The notes: generated by a model from the sequence alone, not told the origin. A DNA stretch of 15,239 nt from UBA4292 sp964648695 (GCA_964648695.1 CAZYLH010000030.1:1-15239), one strand, 5' to 3'. Shown: positions 1 to 7,685, counted from the stretch's first letter. Numbers and translations: made by a program.

Positions 1-831
1 CACATCCTTCTGTCTCGTCAGGTAGGCGTTCCTTACATCGTTGTATTCATGAACAAGTGCGACATGGTAGACGATGAGGAACTTCTTGAGCTGGTTGAGA
101 TGGAGATCACAGAGCAGCTTGAGGAGTATGAGTTCTCCGGATGCCCCATCGTTAGAGGTTCAGCGCTGAAGGCTCTTGAGGATCCTACAAGCGAGTGGGC
201 TGATAAGATCATGGAGCTGATGGACACTGTTGACGAGTATATCCCGGATCCTGTTCGTGACACAGATAAGCCTTTCCTTATGCCTGTAGAGGACGTTTTC
301 TCCATCACCGGTCGTGGTACTGTTGCAACTGGTAGAGTAGAGCGTGGTGTTCTTCATATGCAGGATGAGGTTGAGATCGTTGGTATTCAGGAGGAGACCC
401 GTAAGGTTGTTGTAACCGGTATCGAGATGTTCCGCAAGCTGCTTGACGAGGCTCAGGCTGGTGACAACGTAGGTGCGCTGCTTCGTGGTGTTCAGAGAAA
501 CGAGATCGAGAGAGGTCAGGTTCTCTGCAAGCCCGGCTCTGTAAAGTGCCACACCAAGTTCACTGCTCAGGTATACGTACTGACCAAGGACGAGGGTGGT
601 CGTCACACACCTTTCTTCAACAACTATCGTCCTCAGTTCTATTTCAGAACAACTGACGTTACAGGTGTCTGCATGCTGCCTGAGGGCACTGAGATGTGCA
701 TGCCTGGTGACAACGTAGAGATGACAGTAGAGCTTATTCACCCTGTAGCTATGGAGCAGGGTCTGAAGTTCGCTATCCGTGAGGGTGGACGTACTGTGGG
801 TTCTGGTCGTGTTGTAAGCATTATCGAGTAA
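1..831 (+). CDS. tuf: Elongation factor Tu (EF-Tu), 5' end outside window
   Basis: GTPase that delivers aminoacyl-tRNA to the ribosomal A site. The reading frame is open from base 1, which encodes HILLSRQVGVPYIVVFMNKC, so the gene starts upstream and about 117 N-terminal residues (P-loop, switch regions) are missing. Visible are the G4 motif NKCD (bases 52-63), the G5 GSAL motif (around 157-168), and domains II and III with GRGTVATGRVERG and the near-invariant GGRHTPFFNNYRPQFYFRTTDVTG region. The segment before G5 reads FSGCPIVRG, two residues shorter than the E. coli FPGDDTPIVRG, which I associate with Clostridia. The C-terminus (REGGRTVGSGRVVSIIE) is complete, and the gene ends in tandem TAA stops. 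EF-Tu genes usually sit after fusA in the str operon; that part is not visible here. Identity is certain. Confidence 0.98.
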   Translation, partial: HILLSRQVGVPYIVVFMNKCDMVDDEELLELVEMEITEQLEEYEFSGCPIVRGSALKALEDPTSEWADKIMELMDTVDEYIPDPVRDTDKPFLMPVEDVFSITGRGTVATGRVERGVLHMQDEVEIVGIQEETRKVVVTGIEMFRKLLDEAQAGDNVGALLRGVQRNEIERGQVLCKPGSVKCHTKFTAQVYVLTKDEGGRHTPFFNNYRPQFYFRTTDVTGVCMLPEGTEMCMPGDNVEMTVELIHPVAMEQGLKFAIREGGRTVGSGRVVSIIE

Positions 832-845
832 TAATATGCATTTTA

Positions 846-877
846 GGGCTTCTGGGTTTTCCGGAGGCCCTTTTTTT
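846..877 (+). terminator. Intrinsic terminator of tuf
   Basis: A 10-bp stem (846-855 with 861-870, two G-U pairs), a 5-nt loop and seven T residues (871-877), starting 14 bases after the stop codon. This should end the EF-Tu transcript before gdhA. Confidence 0.93.
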
Positions 878-915
878 AGCCGTAACTAAAAAACACGAAA
901 ATACAAAACAAAAAC

Positions 916-944
916 TTTACTTCGTTAAAGGGATATTGTATAAT
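916..944 (+). promoter_or_regulatory. Sigma-A type promoter for gdhA
   Basis: A perfect -10 TATAAT (939-944) is preceded by a 17-bp spacer and a -35 of TTTACT (916-921, 4 of 6 matches to TTGACA). An A-rich stretch at about 886-914 could act as an UP element. Predicted start is near 951, giving a leader of about 50 bases. No other regulatory motif is evident. Confidence 0.75.
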
Positions 945-1002
945 CAGATTCGGCGGCTGCAAAAACCGTAGCTGTACTTAATTTCCATAGGAGGAAAAAG
1001 AG

Positions 1003-2337
1003 ATGTCGTATGTTGATGAGATTTATGCTCGCGTTGTTGAGCAGAATCCCGGAGAGAAGGAGTTCCATCAGGCAGTGAAAGAGGTTCTTGATTCCTTAAA
1101 GCTGGTTATTGATGCGAACGAGGACGAGTATCGCAAGATGTCTTTGTTAGAGCGATTGGTTGAGCCTGAGAGAATTGTCTCCTTCCGCGTTCCATGGGTG
1201 GATGATAATGGAAAAGTACAGGTGAATAAGGGCTATCGCGTACAGTTTAACAGCGCAATCGGTCCGTACAAGGGAGGACTTCGCTTCCATCCTTCTGTAA
1301 ATCAGAGTATTTTAAAGTTTTTGGGGTTTGAGCAGATTTTCAAGAACAGCCTTACAGGTCTTCCGATCGGAGGAGGAAAGGGCGGCTCAAACTTTGACCC
1401 TAAGGGAAAGTCGGACAGAGAGGTTATGGCTTTTTGCCAGAGCTTTATAACAGAGCTTTCCAAGTATATCGGTGCCAATCAGGATGTACCCGCGGGAGAT
1501 ATCGGTGTAGGTGGCCGTGAGATTGGCTTTATGTATGGACAGTACAAGAGAATGACTGGTCAGTATGAGGGCGTGCTGACAGGAAAGGGCTTGACATGGG
1601 GCGGTTCTTTGGTTCGCACTCAGGCTACAGGCTACGGCCTTGTGTATATTGTAGATGAGATGTTAAAGCATGTTGGAAAGACCATGGAAGGAAAGACCGT
1701 GGTTGTCTCCGGCTCTGGAAATGTTGCGATCTATGCTACGGAGAAGGCTCATCAGCTTGGCGCTAAGGTTGTTGCCCTAAGCGACTCCAACGGTTATGTA
1801 TATGATCCTGAGGGAATCAAGCTTGATATTGTAAAGGATATCAAGGAGGTTAGGAGAGGACGCATTAAAGAGTACGCAGATGCAGTTTCCACTGCAACCT
1901 ACACAGAGGGCAAGGGCATCTGGTCCATTCCCTGTGATATCGCACTGCCCTGCGCAACCCAGAATGAGCTGGATTTAGAGGATGCAAAGACCTTAAAGGC
2001 AAACGGATGCTTCCTGGTGGCAGAGGGCGCTAATATGCCTTCCACAAGAGAGGCTACTGACTTCTACCTTGAGAACGACATTATGTTTATGCCAGGAAAG
2101 GCTGCAAATGCCGGTGGCGTTGCCACATCTGCTTTGGAGATGTGCCAGAATTCCGCTAGAATGTCCTGGAGCTTTGAGGAAGTTGACGAGAAGTTAAAGG
2201 CTATCATGGCGGATATCTATGAGAAGACTGCCGACGCAGCAAAGCGTTACGGTGTGCCCGGAAACTTTGTTGCTGGTGCAAACATCGCGGGCTTTGAGAA
2301 GGTTGCGGATGCTATGAAGGCACAGGGTATCGTCTAA
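1003..2337 (+). CDS. gdhA: Glutamate dehydrogenase, probably NADP-dependent
   Basis: Cytoplasmic enzyme interconverting glutamate and 2-oxoglutarate plus ammonia. At 444 residues it has the length of hexameric bacterial GDH. The substrate domain has GPYKGGLRFHPSVN (87-100), K90 and K114, the catalytic GGGKGG lysine K126, and D166 in PAGDIGVGGREIG. These match from memory the Clostridium symbiosum positions K89, K113, K125 and D165, shifted by the initiator Met. The Rossmann domain has GSGNVAIYATEKA followed by LSDSNGYVYD. Its Ser-Asp-Ser after the second strand resembles NADP-specific enzymes more than the NAD-dependent C. symbiosum one, so the cofactor call is an inference. The start is set by AGGAGG at 989-994, 8 bases before the ATG. 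The gene is monocistronic, with its own promoter and terminator. Confidence 0.96.
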   Translation: MSYVDEIYARVVEQNPGEKEFHQAVKEVLDSLKLVIDANEDEYRKMSLLERLVEPERIVSFRVPWVDDNGKVQVNKGYRVQFNSAIGPYKGGLRFHPSVNQSILKFLGFEQIFKNSLTGLPIGGGKGGSNFDPKGKSDREVMAFCQSFITELSKYIGANQDVPAGDIGVGGREIGFMYGQYKRMTGQYEGVLTGKGLTWGGSLVRTQATGYGLVYIVDEMLKHVGKTMEGKTVVVSGSGNVAIYATEKAHQLGAKVVALSDSNGYVYDPEGIKLDIVKDIKEVRRGRIKEYADAVSTATYTEGKGIWSIPCDIALPCATQNELDLEDAKTLKANGCFLVAEGANMPSTREATDFYLENDIMFMPGKAANAGGVATSALEMCQNSARMSWSFEEVDEKLKAIMADIYEKTADAAKRYGVPGNFVAGANIAGFEKVADAMKAQGIV

Positions 2338-2364
2338 AGGGAAGTATGATATAATTTTACACAC

Positions 2365-2402
2365 AAAGGGTTCTGCCATATTTGTCGGCAGAACCCTTTT
2401 TT
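2365..2402 (+). terminator. Intrinsic terminator of gdhA
   Basis: A fully paired 13-bp stem (2365-2377 with 2387-2399), a 9-nt loop and a T run through 2402. It lies about 28 bases past the gdhA stop and separates it from the two-component genes. Confidence 0.95.
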
Positions 2403-2434
2403 ACAAAAAAATAAGAAAACGAATGGATTTTTAA

Positions 2435-2463
2435 TAGAGCATTTTTATAAGGCGTGCTATAAT
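2435..2463 (+). promoter_or_regulatory. Extended -10 promoter for the two-component operon
   Basis: TATAAT at 2458-2463 is preceded by TGC (2455-2457), an extended -10 (TGn). The -35 at the right distance (TAGAGC, 2435-2440) is poor, as is common with extended -10 promoters. Transcription should start near 2470, leaving a leader of about 90 bases in which I see no clear structure. Confidence 0.7.
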
Positions 2464-2561
2464 GGATGCGGCATACCGAAAATATTTGATTTATTCTGAT
2501 GTCGAAAAAAAGAAGTTTTAATTTATCTCAGTGCCCAAAAAGGACAGGTGTGGTGTGAATT

Positions 2562-4061
2562 ATGAGGCTTAGAACAAGACTGATCATCGCTTTTTTGATC
2601 ATACTTATTATGCCGGTCACGTTGTTTGCGATATTTGGGGGTGCGGTGGTGATACCGCAGCTTCAGATGGTGGCAGATACCTACGGGATTGACACGGGGC
2701 TTAGCAGTCTTACGGGGACGTCCTTTAAGATGTTGACGGCTATAACAAATTCCCTGGAGGAAGATGTCGAGGAGATCATTTCTGATAATCCGGACAAGTT
2801 TTTGGATTTTGACTTTATAGAAGAGCTTAACAACTCCTTTGAAGAAAAAAATTCATATCTTGTAATACGTGTGGAGAATGAATACTGGTATATAGGAACA
2901 ACCCAGATTTCTCTGGAGATCATAAACGAGGCGGTCCTTGACGACACAGTGCAGGTTTATGATTTTGCGGCGGAGGTGGGGCAGGTATACAGCCGTATGG
3001 ACGTAAGGTTTTCAGACGGCAGAAGCGGAGAGATATATATCTTCACAAAAATAAATAACCTGCTCCCTGAGATAAAGCAGTTCCTCTATAGTCTGATTGG
3101 ACTTATGGTACTGATACTGGTCATCACAGCCGCGGTGTTGGTGACATGGATTTATCGCTCCATCATTCATCCGATTGGGGCCTTAAGGATTGCGGCCCAG
3201 AATATACGGGATGGAAATCTGGATTTTGACATGGATATCAGAAATGATGAGATGGGAGAACTTGCGGAGGACTTTGACGCTATGAGAAAGCGTCTAAAGG
3301 ACAGCGCCAGGGAAAAGCTGGAGTATGATGCACAGAGCAAGGAGCTTATAAGCAATATCTCCCATGATTTAAAGACCCCCCTCACGGGTATCAAGGGATA
3401 TGTAGAGGGGATTATGGACGGGGTGGCTGATACGCCTGAAAAGCTTGACAGGTATCTGCGCACCATTCACACCAAGGTAAATGACATGGACAGGCTTATC
3501 GATGAGCTGACCCTGTATTCCAAAATTGACACAAACCGCATTCCATATAATTTCGTTCCACTTGATGTTGGAGAATTCTTCGAGGACTGCGCCTATGATT
3601 TGGAGATGGAGCTTTCTTCAAAGGGCATCAAGTTTGTGTATCTAAATTATGTACAGGAAAACACCGAGATCATGGCGGATCCTGAGCAGCTTAGAAGGGT
3701 GATAAATAACATAATCAGCAATTCCGTAAAGTATATGGACAATGATCAGGGGCTGATTACATTAAAGCTAAGCGACGAGGGCGAGTGTATTTTGCTAGAG
3801 GAGGAGGATAACGGTGCGGGCATTGCCGAAAAGGATCTCCCATATATATTCGACAGGTTTTACCGCGCGGACGCCTCAAGAAATTCTACAAAGGGTGGAA
3901 GCGGAATTGGCTTGGCGATCGTCAAAAAGATTGTGGAAGATCACGGCGGTCGGATATGGGCGACCAGCAAGGAACATACCGGCACGGTGATGCACATTGA
4001 GTTAAAAAAATACATAGAACAGCCTGAGAAAGAAAATCAGAGTGCAGCCTGGATAAAATAG
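2562..4061 (+). CDS. Membrane sensor histidine kinase (HAMP, HisKA, HATPase)
   Basis: Class I sensor kinase, 499 residues. An N-terminal helix (about 7-30) and a second helix (about 175-198) flank a roughly 145-residue extracytoplasmic sensor region that is acidic and matches no sensor domain I recognise. A HAMP linker follows (about 198-250). The phosphoacceptor is H268 in SNISHDLKTPLTGIKGY. The ATP-binding domain is intact: N387 in the N box, DNGAG (416-420), the F box DRFYR, and GGSGIGLAI (445-453). It should autophosphorylate and pass phosphate to the regulator encoded next. The ATG is the first start after an in-frame TGA at 2556. The ribosome site is weak (AGGTG at 2546-2550), suggesting low expression. 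The stimulus is unknown; proximity suggests something related to the transporter downstream. Confidence 0.95.
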   Translation: MRLRTRLIIAFLIILIMPVTLFAIFGGAVVIPQLQMVADTYGIDTGLSSLTGTSFKMLTAITNSLEEDVEEIISDNPDKFLDFDFIEELNNSFEEKNSYLVIRVENEYWYIGTTQISLEIINEAVLDDTVQVYDFAAEVGQVYSRMDVRFSDGRSGEIYIFTKINNLLPEIKQFLYSLIGLMVLILVITAAVLVTWIYRSIIHPIGALRIAAQNIRDGNLDFDMDIRNDEMGELAEDFDAMRKRLKDSAREKLEYDAQSKELISNISHDLKTPLTGIKGYVEGIMDGVADTPEKLDRYLRTIHTKVNDMDRLIDELTLYSKIDTNRIPYNFVPLDVGEFFEDCAYDLEMELSSKGIKFVYLNYVQENTEIMADPEQLRRVINNIISNSVKYMDNDQGLITLKLSDEGECILLEEEDNGAGIAEKDLPYIFDRFYRADASRNSTKGGSGIGLAIVKKIVEDHGGRIWATSKEHTGTVMHIELKKYIEQPEKENQSAAWIK

Positions 4062-4074
4062 AAGGAAGGAGTAA

Positions 4075-4096
4075 GCCCCGAGTAGGTGGACGGGGC
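4075..4096 (+). promoter_or_regulatory. GC-rich hairpin between kinase and regulator genes
   Basis: Six G-C/C-G pairs (4075-4080 with 4091-4096) close a 10-nt loop and are followed by GGGTTTT. A good Shine-Dalgarno sequence (GGAAGGAG, 4064-4071) sits just upstream of the hairpin, too far from the regulator ATG at 4109 unless the hairpin loops out the middle. The hairpin may tune regulator translation or be a weak attenuator. The stem is visible; the role is inferred. Confidence 0.45.
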
Positions 4097-4108
4097 GGGT
4101 TTTAGAAG

Positions 4109-4798
4109 ATGAGCAGACTTTTAATTATCGAAGATGAGCAGGTGATCGCGGAGCTGGAGAAGGATTATCTGGAGCTTTCCGGCTTTGACGTGGTGATGGA
4201 AAATAACGGAGCCAGCGGCTTAAAAAAAGCTTTGGCGGAGGAGTTTGATCTGGTCATATTAGACCTGATGCTTCCGGGAATGGACGGCTTTGAGGTGTGC
4301 AAAAAGATCCGCGCGGTAAAGGACATCCCTATTTTAATGGTTTCGGCAAAAAAAGATGACATTGATAAGATAAGGGGCCTGGGGCTTGGGGCGGATGACT
4401 ATATCACAAAGCCATTTAGTGCAAGCGAGCTGGTGGCGCGTGTAAAGGCGCACCTGTCGCGCTATGAAAGGCTTACCGGAAGCGGCGCAAACAAAAATAC
4501 GGTGATAGAGATCAGAGGGTTAAAGATTGATAAGACGGCACGGAGGGTGTTTGTAAACGGCGAGGAAAAGAATTTTACGACCAAGGAGTTTGACCTTTTG
4601 ACATTCCTTGCGGAAAATCCTAACCATGTCTATTCAAAGGAAGAGCTGTTTAGGGAAATCTGGAATATGGAAAGCCTGGGAGACATTGCCACAGTTACCG
4701 TTCACATCAAGAAAATCCGTGAAAAAATAGAGGCTAATACAGCAAAGCCCCAGTATATCGAGACCATCTGGGGTGTGGGGTATCGCTTTAGAATGTAA
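4109..4798 (+). CDS. OmpR/PhoB-family response regulator
   Basis: DNA-binding response regulator of 229 residues, the normal size. The receiver domain has the acidic pair E8-D9, the phosphoacceptor D52 in LVILDLMLPGMDGFEV, S79 at the switch Ser/Thr position, and K101 in the conserved KPF. The C-terminal winged-helix domain (about 130-229) has TKEFDLLTFLAENPNHVYSKEEL and ends with the typical TVTVHIKKIREKIE and WGVGYRFRM. It follows its kinase by 47 bases, the reverse of the more usual regulator-first order. No good ribosome site lies directly before the ATG; the nearest strong one is beyond the hairpin at 4075-4096. Target genes cannot be read from sequence, though the transporter promoter 80 bases downstream is an obvious candidate. 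Confidence 0.95.
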   Translation: MSRLLIIEDEQVIAELEKDYLELSGFDVVMENNGASGLKKALAEEFDLVILDLMLPGMDGFEVCKKIRAVKDIPILMVSAKKDDIDKIRGLGLGADDYITKPFSASELVARVKAHLSRYERLTGSGANKNTVIEIRGLKIDKTARRVFVNGEEKNFTTKEFDLLTFLAENPNHVYSKEELFREIWNMESLGDIATVTVHIKKIREKIEANTAKPQYIETIWGVGYRFRM

Positions 4799-4878
4799 AC
4801 TATTAGGTGAAAAAAATGTGGGATTTAGTCTTTCTAGCCAGTGAAACATTAAAAATCAATAATTTTTATTAGTTAGTC

Positions 4879-4907
4879 TTGAACAAAAAATAAGAATGTG
4901 TTAAAAT
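4879..4907 (+). promoter_or_regulatory. Strong promoter of the peptide transporter operon
   Basis: TTGAAC (-35, 4879-4884), exactly 17 bases, then TAAAAT (-10, 4902-4907) preceded by TGT, an extended -10. The region upstream (4799-4878) is AT-rich. It contains only a weak all-A/T hairpin (4850-4856 with 4862-4868), which may be the poor terminator of the regulator gene, and an 8-base direct repeat TTAGTCTT (4825-4832 and 4873-4880) whose second copy touches the -35. Predicted start is near 4914, giving a leader of about 90 bases. Confidence 0.8.
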
Positions 4908-4925
4908 AAACTCGGTTTGGCGCGA

Positions 4926-4955
4926 GGGGGTGGCTTTCATGGGGAAGCCACCCTT
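4926..4955 (+). promoter_or_regulatory. Leader hairpin in the oppA 5' untranslated region
   Basis: Nine Watson-Crick pairs (4928-4936 with 4945-4953), extendable by two G-U pairs, close an 8-nt loop. It forms about 12 bases after the predicted transcription start and about 37 bases before the oppA ribosome site. No T run follows, so it is not a standard terminator. It could protect the 5' end of the mRNA or be part of a translation-dependent control element. Confidence 0.6.
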
Positions 4956-4965
4956 ATGTGCTTAA
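4939..4965 (+). CDS. Possible 8-codon leader peptide (MGKPPLCA)
   Basis: An ATG in the loop of the leader hairpin opens a short frame encoding MGKPPLCA, ending at TAA (4963-4965). A purine-rich AGGGGG (4925-4930), partly in the 5' arm of the stem, lies 8 bases upstream and could serve as ribosome site. Translation would melt the hairpin. A frame this short can occur by chance, so this is only a candidate. It may be a regulatory leader peptide for the transporter operon. Confidence 0.25.
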   Translation: MGKPPLCA

Positions 4966-5004
4966 AGGCAATTTTGCAAAAAGGCAAGAAAAGGAGGAAT
5001 AAAT

Positions 5005-7548
5005 ATGAGAAAGGCAAAAAGAGCGTTAGCGCTTGTCACAGCCTTGAGCATGCTTGCTGTCGCAGGATGCTCCACATCCAGCAGTGACACCACCACGACG
5101 GATGCAACTGAGGATGGAGACACCAGTACATCTGACAATGATGTTGCAGAGGCGGGCGAGTATACTTACAATTATGCGTTAAGTGTATTCCCTACAAACT
5201 GGAACCCTCACCAGTACACAACATCAACAGATGATGAGATCTTACAGTATCTGGAGGCTCCCTTCTATGAGTTTGATTACAATGAGACAGGGGACGGATA
5301 CGAGCTGGTTGCACTGGCGGTAACAGGTGACCCGGAGGATCTCACCTCTGAGTATGTTGGCCAGTACGGAGTAGAGGAGGGAGATACCGCTAAGGTATGG
5401 AAGTTCACACTCCGCGACGACCTTGCATGGGAGGACGGAACTCCTATCACAGCTTATGATTATGTTACCAGTGCAGCGCTTTTATTAGCGCCAGAAGCTC
5501 AGAACTACAGAGCGGATATGCTCTATTCTGGTAGCCTTGAGATTTATAACGCAAAGAACTATCTGTATCAGGGACAGCATGCATATTCCACAATGATGAT
5601 CTCTGAAGATTATCTTGATGAGGAATATGTGGCTGTAGCGGATATGGAAGTTGACGAGGACGGCTACTTCTTGGTAGACGGCAAGGATCTTGCCTTAAAG
5701 CTTACAACTGACCTTGGAAGCTGGTCTTCTTCAAACTCCATGGAAGATTATTATGAGGCTTACGGTGAGGAGTACTTCACACTTGATGGCGTAAATCTCT
5801 ACACTGATGTGTTAGAGGCAAACGCAGATGACGATGGAAATGTTCTGGTAAATCAGGAAGTGTATGAGGCACTCTGCCACATCGTTGCATCACTTCACGG
5901 ATATGACAGCGCAGAGGCTTATGCAGAGGCCGTAGGCGACTATGCATATCTTGAGTGGGAAGAAATGGTATACTACGGCGAGGATTATGCTGAGGTAGAT
6001 ATCTCTGAGGTTGGTATCTTCGCACTTTCTGACACAGAGCTCGTTTTATGCCTTGTAACACCTCTTGAGGGCTTCTACCTGCTTTACGCCCTGACAGACA
6101 GCTGGCTGGTAAACGAGGAGCTCTACACCGCTTGTGAGAGCTACACTGACGGTGTTTACACAAACTCCTACGGCACAAGCGCAGATACTACAATCTCCTA
6201 TGGTCCTTACAAGCTTGAGAGCTTCCAGCAGGATAAGGAGTATGTACTTGTAAAGAACGATCAGTACTTTGGATTTACAGATGATACCTATCAGACTACC
6301 AGAATTCAGGTAGAGTATGTAGCAGAGGCTTCCACCAGACTGGAGATGTTCTTAAATGGTGAACTTGATACCTACGGACTGCAGTCAGAGGATATGGAGA
6401 CCTATGCAGCAAGTGATTACACCTACTACTCACTTGGTGATTCTACCTACTTCCTGGCATTAAACCCTGACTTAGAGGCATTGACCGCAAGCCAGGAGCT
6501 TTTGGGAGATGGCTATAACAAGACCATCCTGACAGTCAAGGAGTTTAGAATGGCTCTAAGCTTTGCGCTTGACAGAGCAGCGTTTGCACTTGCGGCCGTT
6601 CCGACAAACTCAGCTGCATACGGTATTTTCTCCAGCGTTATCGTGGCTGACCCTGAAACCGGTGAGACATATCGTTCAACAGACGAGGCAAAGCAGGTTC
6701 TTGTAGACTTCTGGGGTCTGTCCGATGAAATCGGTGAAGACAAGCTTTACGCAGACTTAGATGAGGCTGTAGAGAGCATTACCGGATATAACCTTGAGCA
6801 GGCAAAGATCCTCTTTGAGGAGGCATATCAGATCGCTATCGAAGAGGGCTTAATGGATGAGGATGATGTGATTGAGCTTGTGATCGGTGTTCCGAACAGC
6901 TCCAGCAGTGCTTACAGCAATGGATATGAGTTCCTTGTAAACTGCTATACAAGTGCGGTAGAGGGAACAAGCCTTGAGGGCAAGCTGCAGTTTACCATGG
7001 ATGACACCATTGGCAACTCCTTTGCAGAGGCTCTTCAGAACAATCAGGTAGATATCCTCTTCTTAGTAGGTTGGACTGGCTCCGCTCTTGATCCTTACGG
7101 ACTCATGGAGGCATACACATCCTCCTCATATCAGTATGATCCCAGCTGGGATACCACGACAGCTGAACTTGAGATCACACTGACTGATGGAAACACATAC
7201 ACGGCAACTGTATGGGATTGGACTCAGACGATGTCCGGCACAGTGATAAGTATAACTGATCAGGATGGAAATGTTTCTGAGTTCTCCGCTGGTTCTACAG
7301 ATGGCAATTCTGAGGACAGGTTCTTGATCTTGGTAGCACTGGAGGGTGCGGTTCTTGATACCTATGATATGATTCCTCTTGTGGACGCTGCAAGCGCTTC
7401 CATGCGTGGTATGCAGATTAACTACTACACAGAAGAGTATATCTTCGGTCTTGAATTTGGTGGCGTTAAATACTACACCTACAACTACGATGATGCTGAG
7501 TGGGCAGCATATGTTGCAGAGCAGGGTGGTACTCTGAACTACCAGTAA
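5005..7548 (+). CDS. oppA: Oligopeptide ABC transporter substrate-binding lipoprotein, enlarged
   Basis: Extracellular family-5 solute-binding protein that should capture the ligand for the importer. Signal peptide residues 1-21 end in the lipobox VAG-C22, so it is lipid-anchored. An S/T/D-rich linker (about 23-50) follows. Family hallmarks are SVFPTNWNPHQY (60-71), VWKFTLRDDLAWEDGTPITAYDYV (131-154), ISYGPYKLESF (397-407), RMALSFALDR (515-524) and GWTGSALDPYG (689-699). At 847 residues it is well above the 500-600 usual for the family. Extra sequence lies mainly at about 175-338 (acidic, Tyr-rich) and about 715-775 (probably beta-rich). The protein is strongly acidic throughout. The start is set by AGGAGG at 4992-4997, 7 bases before the ATG. 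First gene of the operon and probably its most expressed. The ligand is not determinable; a peptide is the family expectation. Confidence 0.93.
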   Translation: MRKAKRALALVTALSMLAVAGCSTSSSDTTTTDATEDGDTSTSDNDVAEAGEYTYNYALSVFPTNWNPHQYTTSTDDEILQYLEAPFYEFDYNETGDGYELVALAVTGDPEDLTSEYVGQYGVEEGDTAKVWKFTLRDDLAWEDGTPITAYDYVTSAALLLAPEAQNYRADMLYSGSLEIYNAKNYLYQGQHAYSTMMISEDYLDEEYVAVADMEVDEDGYFLVDGKDLALKLTTDLGSWSSSNSMEDYYEAYGEEYFTLDGVNLYTDVLEANADDDGNVLVNQEVYEALCHIVASLHGYDSAEAYAEAVGDYAYLEWEEMVYYGEDYAEVDISEVGIFALSDTELVLCLVTPLEGFYLLYALTDSWLVNEELYTACESYTDGVYTNSYGTSADTTISYGPYKLESFQQDKEYVLVKNDQYFGFTDDTYQTTRIQVEYVAEASTRLEMFLNGELDTYGLQSEDMETYAASDYTYYSLGDSTYFLALNPDLEALTASQELLGDGYNKTILTVKEFRMALSFALDRAAFALAAVPTNSAAYGIFSSVIVADPETGETYRSTDEAKQVLVDFWGLSDEIGEDKLYADLDEAVESITGYNLEQAKILFEEAYQIAIEEGLMDEDDVIELVIGVPNSSSSAYSNGYEFLVNCYTSAVEGTSLEGKLQFTMDDTIGNSFAEALQNNQVDILFLVGWTGSALDPYGLMEAYTSSSYQYDPSWDTTTAELEITLTDGNTYTATVWDWTQTMSGTVISITDQDGNVSEFSAGSTDGNSEDRFLILVALEGAVLDTYDMIPLVDAASASMRGMQINYYTEEYIFGLEFGGVKYYTYNYDDAEWAAYVAEQGGTLNYQ

Positions 7549-7576
7549 ATTAAAAAATCAGATTTAAATTATCTTT

Positions 7577-7609
7577 ACCAGGGCGGCAGCCTGCGCTGTT
7601 TGCCCTGGT
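7577..7609 (+). promoter_or_regulatory. Intercistronic hairpin between oppA and oppB
   Basis: A long stem (7577-7590 with 7595-7609, one bulged base at 7601, two G-U pairs) with a 4-nt loop, 29 bases after the oppA stop. Only a 4-T run follows after a few bases, so termination would be partial. Hairpins at this place in binding-protein transporter operons commonly stabilise the upstream mRNA or reduce read-through, making binding protein in excess over permease. The 125-base gap holds nothing else apart from the oppB ribosome site. Confidence 0.65.
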
Positions 7610-7685
7610 CTGGTTTTGCATTTATGAGAGGGCTTGGAAGATTTCAGGCCCTGACACAAGTACAAAACAGACAATGGAGGTTTCT

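Noticed and set aside
160..741. Long open frame on the minus strand within tuf
   Set aside because: It lies entirely antisense to an unmistakable EF-Tu coding region, has no ribosome site, and its protein resembles nothing; it is a by-product of the codon use of tuf.
4850..4868. All-A/T hairpin after the response regulator as its terminator
   Set aside because: Seven A-T pairs only and no separate T run; too weak to call as a terminator, mentioned only under the promoter entry.
5777..6178. Minus-strand open frame within oppA
   Set aside because: Arg/His/Pro-rich translation typical of an antisense shadow; the sense frame has clear family motifs on both sides.
7674..7685. Alternative upstream ATG for OppB
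   Set aside because: The ATG overlaps the GGAGG that serves the ATG at 7686, and it has no ribosome site itself.
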